Below are positions 60,957 through 64,000 of a stretch of DNA of 64,000 nt, piece after piece. Source of the stretch: KACC-23026 sp963829575 (GTDB lineage: Bacteria > Bacillota > Bacilli > Bacillales > Sporolactobacillaceae); contig CAWHJF010000016.1 of assembly GCA_963829575.1 (NCBI GenBank), positions 310,001 through 374,000 of the forward strand, given 5' to 3'. Below the pieces are notes generated by a model. It saw nothing but the letters and a program-made list of their open reading frames with translations. It was not told the origin of the DNA and made no database searches. Position 1 is the stretch's first letter. The number at the start of each line of letters is the position of its first letter. Position numbers and translations under genes: made by a program.

Positions 60957-61790
60957 ATGCAAAAACGGGCCATAGGTAATTGGAAAGGGATTGACATCAG
61001 CCATTGGCAAGGAACGATTGATTGGGACCGCGTGCAAAGCACAGATCTAGACTTTGTTTACGTGAAAGCAACAGAAGGACAAGATTACAAGGATCCCCTA
61101 TTCATACAAAATGTGAAAGGGGCTACGAACGCGGGTTTACGGGTTGGATGCTATCATTTTGCTCGCTTCAAAACTCAGAAAGAGGCCGCCCTTGAAGCCG
61201 CTCATTTTGCGAGATACTTGATCGAATGCGAGAGACAGCTCCCACCAGTTTTGGACCTTGAAACGTCTCAAGGATTGTCTCGCACTGCTTTCTCTGACTG
61301 CGTCTTAAGGTTTTCAGAGGTCATCGAGAAAAAAGCGGGTCGGACACTCATGCTTTATACGTCAACCGCCTTTGCAGAGGGCCATCTCTCTCCGGAACTT
61401 AAGATTTTCCCGCTCTGGATTGCCCATTACGGGGTGAATCCGCCACATGAAAACGGGATTTGGGACCGTTGGACCGTCTTTCAGTACACGGATAGTGGGG
61501 CTATACCTGGAATTAGGGGCCATGTAGACTTGAATGAATGGGATCAAAATCAGTCTGAACATTGGGCGAACCCTAACTCAACTCCTAAAGGTTATGGTTT
61601 GACACAGATCGGTTCCGAACCATTCCCTGTCCACCAATCCCCCCACACCTTAACCATCCAGAAAGGAGACAGTTTTTGGAAATTAGAATCCCAACACGGT
61701 TGGCCGCATGGCACGCTTCAACACTACAATCCCGGACTCGACCCGAGATCACTGCAAATCGACCAAAAAATTAACTGCCCCACCCACTAG
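60957..61790 (+). CDS. GH25 lysozyme with C-terminal LysM domain
   Basis: A muramidase (N,O-diacetylmuramidase type) that cleaves the peptidoglycan backbone. The 277-residue product has GIDISHWQGTIDW (Asp13), VYVKATEGQDYKDP, VGCYHFAR, PPVLDLE (Asp100/Glu102) and TVFQYTDSGAIPGIRGHVDLNEWD, then a linker and a single LysM motif (HTLTIQKGDSFWKLESQHGWPHG, about 231-275). No signal peptide is present, as in phage endolysins or spore-cortex enzymes released on lysis of the mother cell. SD AGGGGGAC precedes the ATG. Confidence 0.9.
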   Translation: MQKRAIGNWKGIDISHWQGTIDWDRVQSTDLDFVYVKATEGQDYKDPLFIQNVKGATNAGLRVGCYHFARFKTQKEAALEAAHFARYLIECERQLPPVLDLETSQGLSRTAFSDCVLRFSEVIEKKAGRTLMLYTSTAFAEGHLSPELKIFPLWIAHYGVNPPHENGIWDRWTVFQYTDSGAIPGIRGHVDLNEWDQNQSEHWANPNSTPKGYGLTQIGSEPFPVHQSPHTLTIQKGDSFWKLESQHGWPHGTLQHYNPGLDPRSLQIDQKINCPTH

Positions 61791-61805
61791 ACATACAAAA
61801 TGAAC

Positions 61806-61840
61806 AAAAAAGAGGCCGACGGGGATCGGCCTCTTAAAAA
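61806..61840 (-). terminator. Hairpin after the GH25 gene with T-run on the minus strand
   Basis: AAGAGGCCGA (61810-61819) pairs with TCGGCCTCTT (61826-61835). The T-run follows on the minus strand, though the adjacent gene is plus; plus-strand exit is AAAAAAGG. Orientation is unexplained. Confidence 0.6.
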
Positions 61841-62024
61841 AGGGGGAGAAGATAATTCGCTATACCCCTAGTATGGTCAATTTCAAGAAATCTAAACCCA
61901 TCCATATAAAAATTTTTTCCAACCCATTTAATGTCAGATCTGTTAAATAGACAAAAGCCTCACGTTTTGGCTCGTCCCTCGATATAGTGTAGAGAAGTAA
62001 AAAAACAAAGGGGGCGTCCTCATC

Positions 62025-62507
62025 ATGTCCCAACCCTATTCGTATCGCATGATTGATCCAGTCAAGGACCGCGAAACCGCCATACAAATTCGAAGAGACT
62101 CGTTTGATGTAAGCTTTGATGATCCAGATGGTTTTGGAGACCCAAACGGTTATATCATATGGATTGAAATGAACAACCTGATGTATCCAGGCAGTTTTGT
62201 CATGATGGAACACGATGACAACTTAGTTGGCCAAATTGAACTGGAACTGTTGCATTACATGGGCAAAAACATCGGCTATGTGGATTTGTTTTATTTACTC
62301 CCAGACTATCGCGGAAAAGGTATCGGCGCTGACCAAATTCGCTATGCAGAAGCATTCTTTAAACGCTACCAAATGGATGAATACCATCTCAGAGTCTCCC
62401 CAACAAATGATCGTGCGCTTCGTTTCTATCAGAAGCACGGGTTTGAGTTTATGATGGAAGAACAATTGAATCATAAAGTTTGGCGACTAAGAAAAAAGAT
62501 TCACTAG
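62025..62507 (+). CDS. GNAT-family N-acetyltransferase
   Basis: Transfers an acetyl group from acetyl-CoA to an unknown amine. The 160-residue product has the GNAT core: NLVGQIELEL, VDLFYLLPDYRGKGIGADQIRYAE (acetyl-CoA loop RGKGIG), LRVSPTNDRALRFYQKHGFEF. SD AAAGGGGGC is about 12 bases before the ATG. A terminator follows. Independent of neighbours. Confidence 0.88.
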   Translation: MSQPYSYRMIDPVKDRETAIQIRRDSFDVSFDDPDGFGDPNGYIIWIEMNNLMYPGSFVMMEHDDNLVGQIELELLHYMGKNIGYVDLFYLLPDYRGKGIGADQIRYAEAFFKRYQMDEYHLRVSPTNDRALRFYQKHGFEFMMEEQLNHKVWRLRKKIH

Positions 62508-62538
62508 AGCTTTCTTTGCTCAGTGAATCTTTTTTTTA
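62496..62538 (+). terminator. Intrinsic terminator of the GNAT gene
   Basis: AAGATTCACT pairs with AGTGAATCTT, loop AGAGCTTTCTTTGCTC, then eight T residues. The stem overlaps the stop codon. Confidence 0.88.
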
Positions 62539-62542
62539 TAAA

Positions 62543-63088
62543 TTAGATTAGATTATTCCGTTTTGATCCGTCTGGACTGGAAAACTGTTCCAAACTGTTT
62601 AGGGTTTCGACCATTTTGGTCAATACACTAGGAAGTTCCATTATAAAAGATTCATCAATCGGAAAAGGCAACGTCAGTGTGATTTGATTGGTCAGATCCG
62701 ATTCATGACCATATTCAAAAGACAAGTGCTGTTCAATCCGCGGCTTGAAGGCTTTCCAAATTTGGTTCAACCGGAAGCGGATTCCAGAACAGTCATGGTC
62801 GACCTCTTTTATCTTGAGATAGAACTGAATCATGAGCTCACACGAAAACGGCCCATAGTCGTCCTCAAGAACTTCCCCTGCCCAGCCTTCTGCTTCATTA
62901 GCTAAAATAAGCAGCCCTTCAATATTGCTTTTGGGCTTCTTCAAAGCGACAGTATAGGCACGAGAGAGTTTGGCCAGATCCACGAGATCGCTTCGATCCG
63001 ATATCTCAATGTCACCGGATAAATCAAGATCATAAACCGACCCTTCGAGCACAACTTTTAGATTTTCAAAAACGGTTGGATCAAACAT
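62543..63088 (-). CDS. Conserved hypothetical protein
   Basis: The 181-residue product has no family I recognise. It begins MFDPTVFENLKVVLEGSVYDLDLSGDIEISDRSDLVDLAKLSRAY, with mixed alpha/beta predicted content, acidic, no signal or membrane segment. The ATG at 63088 follows GAGGTGAC; the 18-residue longer frame lacks an SD. Placement between a GNAT gene and sspL gives no functional clue. Confidence 0.75.
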   Translation of the reverse strand: MFDPTVFENLKVVLEGSVYDLDLSGDIEISDRSDLVDLAKLSRAYTVALKKPKSNIEGLLILANEAEGWAGEVLEDDYGPFSCELMIQFYLKIKEVDHDCSGIRFRLNQIWKAFKPRIEQHLSFEYGHESDLTNQITLTLPFPIDESFIMELPSVLTKMVETLNSLEQFSSPDGSKRNNLI

Positions 63089-63290
63089 ATCTGTCACCTC
63101 AAGGTATCCGCCTTTACGCCATTTCTGGACATACAAAAACAAGTATACCGTTCAATCCTATATTGAGCAATAGGCTCAATACCCGTCCGGTCAAGCTTTA
63201 AAAAAAGGGATGTTTGCGGGATGTGGTAAAACGATTCTTCGTGAGGTGGAATTCGAGAACTCGCATTATAAATAAAAGGGGCAAACTCAT

Positions 63291-63330
63291 TTAAAAAGAG
63301 GGAGCGGCTTCAAAGACCATTCCCTCTTTG
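63291..63330 (-). terminator. Terminator after sspL
   Basis: AAAGAGGGA (63295-63303) with TCCCTCTTT (63321-63329), minus-strand exit TTAAATG. Confidence 0.7.
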
Positions 63331-63336
63331 TTTGTG

Positions 63337-63474
63337 TTATATTTTAGTGTTTTTCTTTTTCGCACGATCCTCAAGTTCTGTGGTTGGACGCTGATTCGCC
63401 ACATCTTCTGACAAGCCTTGAGGATTCACACTGCTCGCTGTTTTACCACTGTGAGACCGAATCTCTTTTTTCAT
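63337..63474 (-). CDS. sspL: Small acid-soluble spore protein SspL
   Basis: A minor spore-core protein. Reading from ATG at 63474 gives 45 residues: MKKEIRSHSGKTASSVNPQG, then LSEDVANQRPTTELEDRAKK, then KNTKI. The stretch NPQG..., TELE-RAKK-NTK matches SspL of B. subtilis, whose C-terminal is TELEERAKKSNTKR. AGGAGGTGG precedes the ATG. Expressed in the forespore in relatives. Strong indicator of an endospore former. Confidence 0.85.
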   Translation of the reverse strand: MKKEIRSHSGKTASSVNPQGLSEDVANQRPTTELEDRAKKKNTKI

Positions 63475-63677
63475 ATTGAGCCACCTCCTAGACAGTAGTG
63501 TACCCCAACCTTAAACTTGGTATGAAGCGTAGAACATCTCTTCAGAGTTAATAAAGCAAATCGTCATTCAGGAGGGGGGGGGAACTTTCCGTTAAGGTGG
63601 GTCCAAACATTCAAGAGCGCACTTTAATTGAATTTTTATGTAGAAATTATTAGTATTAATAATGAGGAGATGAGAGT

Positions 63678-63863
63678 ATGGAAAAAGAAAAACCAATTGG
63701 AATTTCAGATTCTGAGCTTGAAATGATTCTCTACAATTATGTTTTAAACCAAGGTGGCACATTGGATGTCAACCGATTGCGCTTAGGTCTGCAAGAACTC
63801 ATTAGGAAAAATAATGAGGCTTTATTCGATGAGATCAAGGCCTTAATCCAAGAAAATAAGTAG
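63678..63863 (+). CDS. Small hypothetical protein (61 residues)
   Basis: Frame MEKEKPIGISDSELEMILYNYVLNQGGTLDVNRLRLGLQ... encodes a helical, acidic protein with no membrane segment. GAGGAGATGAG precedes the ATG. The ELEMILYNYVLNQGGTLDV..ELI pattern looks like a short helix-turn-helix-like domain, but no family is recognised. Converges on a truncated gene at the window edge. Confidence 0.6.
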   Translation: MEKEKPIGISDSELEMILYNYVLNQGGTLDVNRLRLGLQELIRKNNEALFDEIKALIQENK

Positions 63864-63876
63864 GCTTAAACGATCG

Positions 63877-63938
63877 AAAGGGCTGACCCTCTTGCTTCCA
63901 CGCCGGAGCGTAGGGACACAAAATGGTCAGCCCTTCCC
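63877..63938. terminator. Hairpin between converging genes
   Basis: AAAGGGCTGACC (63877-63888) pairs with GGTCAGCCCTT (63925-63935). No clear T-run on either side, so termination is probable but unproven. Confidence 0.5.
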
Positions 63939-63944
63939 TAACAC

Positions 63945-64000
63945 TTAATCTAATACAGGTAAAGAACGTGTCTCTTTTACCATTTCAGACTGGCACAAGG
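63945..64000 (-). CDS. Possible 3' end of a gene cut by the window edge
   Basis: The minus-strand frame reads ...LCQSEMVKETRSLPVLD and then TAA (63945-63947). The hairpin just beyond supports a gene end, but only 17 codons are visible, so identity cannot be given. Confidence 0.35.
   Translation of the reverse strand, partial: LCQSEMVKETRSLPVLD

Noticed and set aside
61860..62213. 117-codon minus-strand frame over the GNAT gene
   Set aside because: Antisense shadow, although the nearby minus-oriented terminator made it tempting; no SD and no recognisable domain.
1..64000. CRISPR array, tRNA/rRNA genes, intact prophage
   Set aside because: No regularly spaced direct repeats, no cloverleaf-type sequences ending in CCA, no rRNA segments and no phage structural genes were seen.

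Overview
The window looks like chromosomal DNA from an endospore-forming member of the Bacillales. Most genes and their order match the rpsD-ccpA-murC-leuS-metK neighbourhood of Bacillus subtilis (ezrA, refZ, msrC, dgcP, rpsD, ccpA, aroA, ytxHG, murC, sftA, ytpR, ytpQ, ytoP, ytzB, trmB, ytzH, ytmP, thpR, cysK, ytzE, ytgP, ytwF, leuS, ytqAB, ytpBA, metK, ytkD). Spore markers (a SspL-type acid-soluble protein, a GerPA/GerPF-type protein, an Hsp20-like coat/germination protein, refZ) agree. The order is edited relative to B. subtilis: hisJ, tyrS, acsA/acuABC, ytxJ and ytpP are absent where expected. A large class A PBP, a chemoreceptor and a nicotinate phosphoribosyltransferase occupy some of those places. 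The exact genus cannot be fixed from sequence alone; a lineage outside the core Bacillus group, such as Sporolactobacillaceae, is possible.

Layout. 1-7.7 kb: division control (ezrA, refZ), free-methionine-sulfoxide repair (msrC), an IS1182-family remnant, a diguanylate cyclase (dgcP), and rpsD with its leader. 7.8-17.7 kb: class A PBP behind a foldable leader, ccpA, aroA (DAHP synthase/chorismate mutase), ytxHG, murC, pncB. 17.9-30.6 kb: sftA-ytpR-ytpQ, a chemoreceptor with a sigma-D-like promoter, a lipoprotein, an NTPase, aminopeptidase ytoP, ytzB, trmB-ytzH-ytmP and a NERD protein. 30.7-42.3 kb: thpR, cysK, ytzE, a pseudouridine synthase, a Met-rich protein, the MurJ-like flippase ytgP, rhodanese ytwF, leuS under a T-box, ytqAB. 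42.5-49.6 kb: cold-shock protein, ytpB/ytpA lipid-terpene genes, an LCP ligase, metK, ytkD, an FbpA-like micro-gene, threonine aldolase. 49.7-51.9 kb: spore-associated small genes, an FAH hydrolase and a 46-residue zinc-ribbon microprotein. 51.9-59 kb: glycogen operon glgB-C-D-A (no glgP) preceded by a GH15 glucoamylase-like gene. 59-64 kb: accessory genes (YhfK-like oxidoreductase, a Rep_3-like winged-helix protein, a GH25-LysM lysozyme without signal peptide, a GNAT enzyme, sspL).

Most notable: two IS1182-like insertions, each sitting inside an intrinsic terminator and flanked by two copies of the terminator hairpin. One (3508-4429) carries a truncated transposase and exact 29-bp duplications. 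The other (37330-37511) is a transposase-less element of about 130 bp downstream of leuS whose two ends resemble the two ends of the first. Others are a nested, pairable 5' leader before the PBP gene, a candidate plus-strand small RNA at about 49.62-49.89 kb, and several small genes with no firm assignment.

Genes cluster in short, mostly minus-strand operons separated by clear intrinsic terminators. I saw no rRNA, tRNA, CRISPR or intact prophage. Coordinates of starts were adjusted to the codon with the best Shine-Dalgarno (SD) sequence where the longest open frame looked too long.
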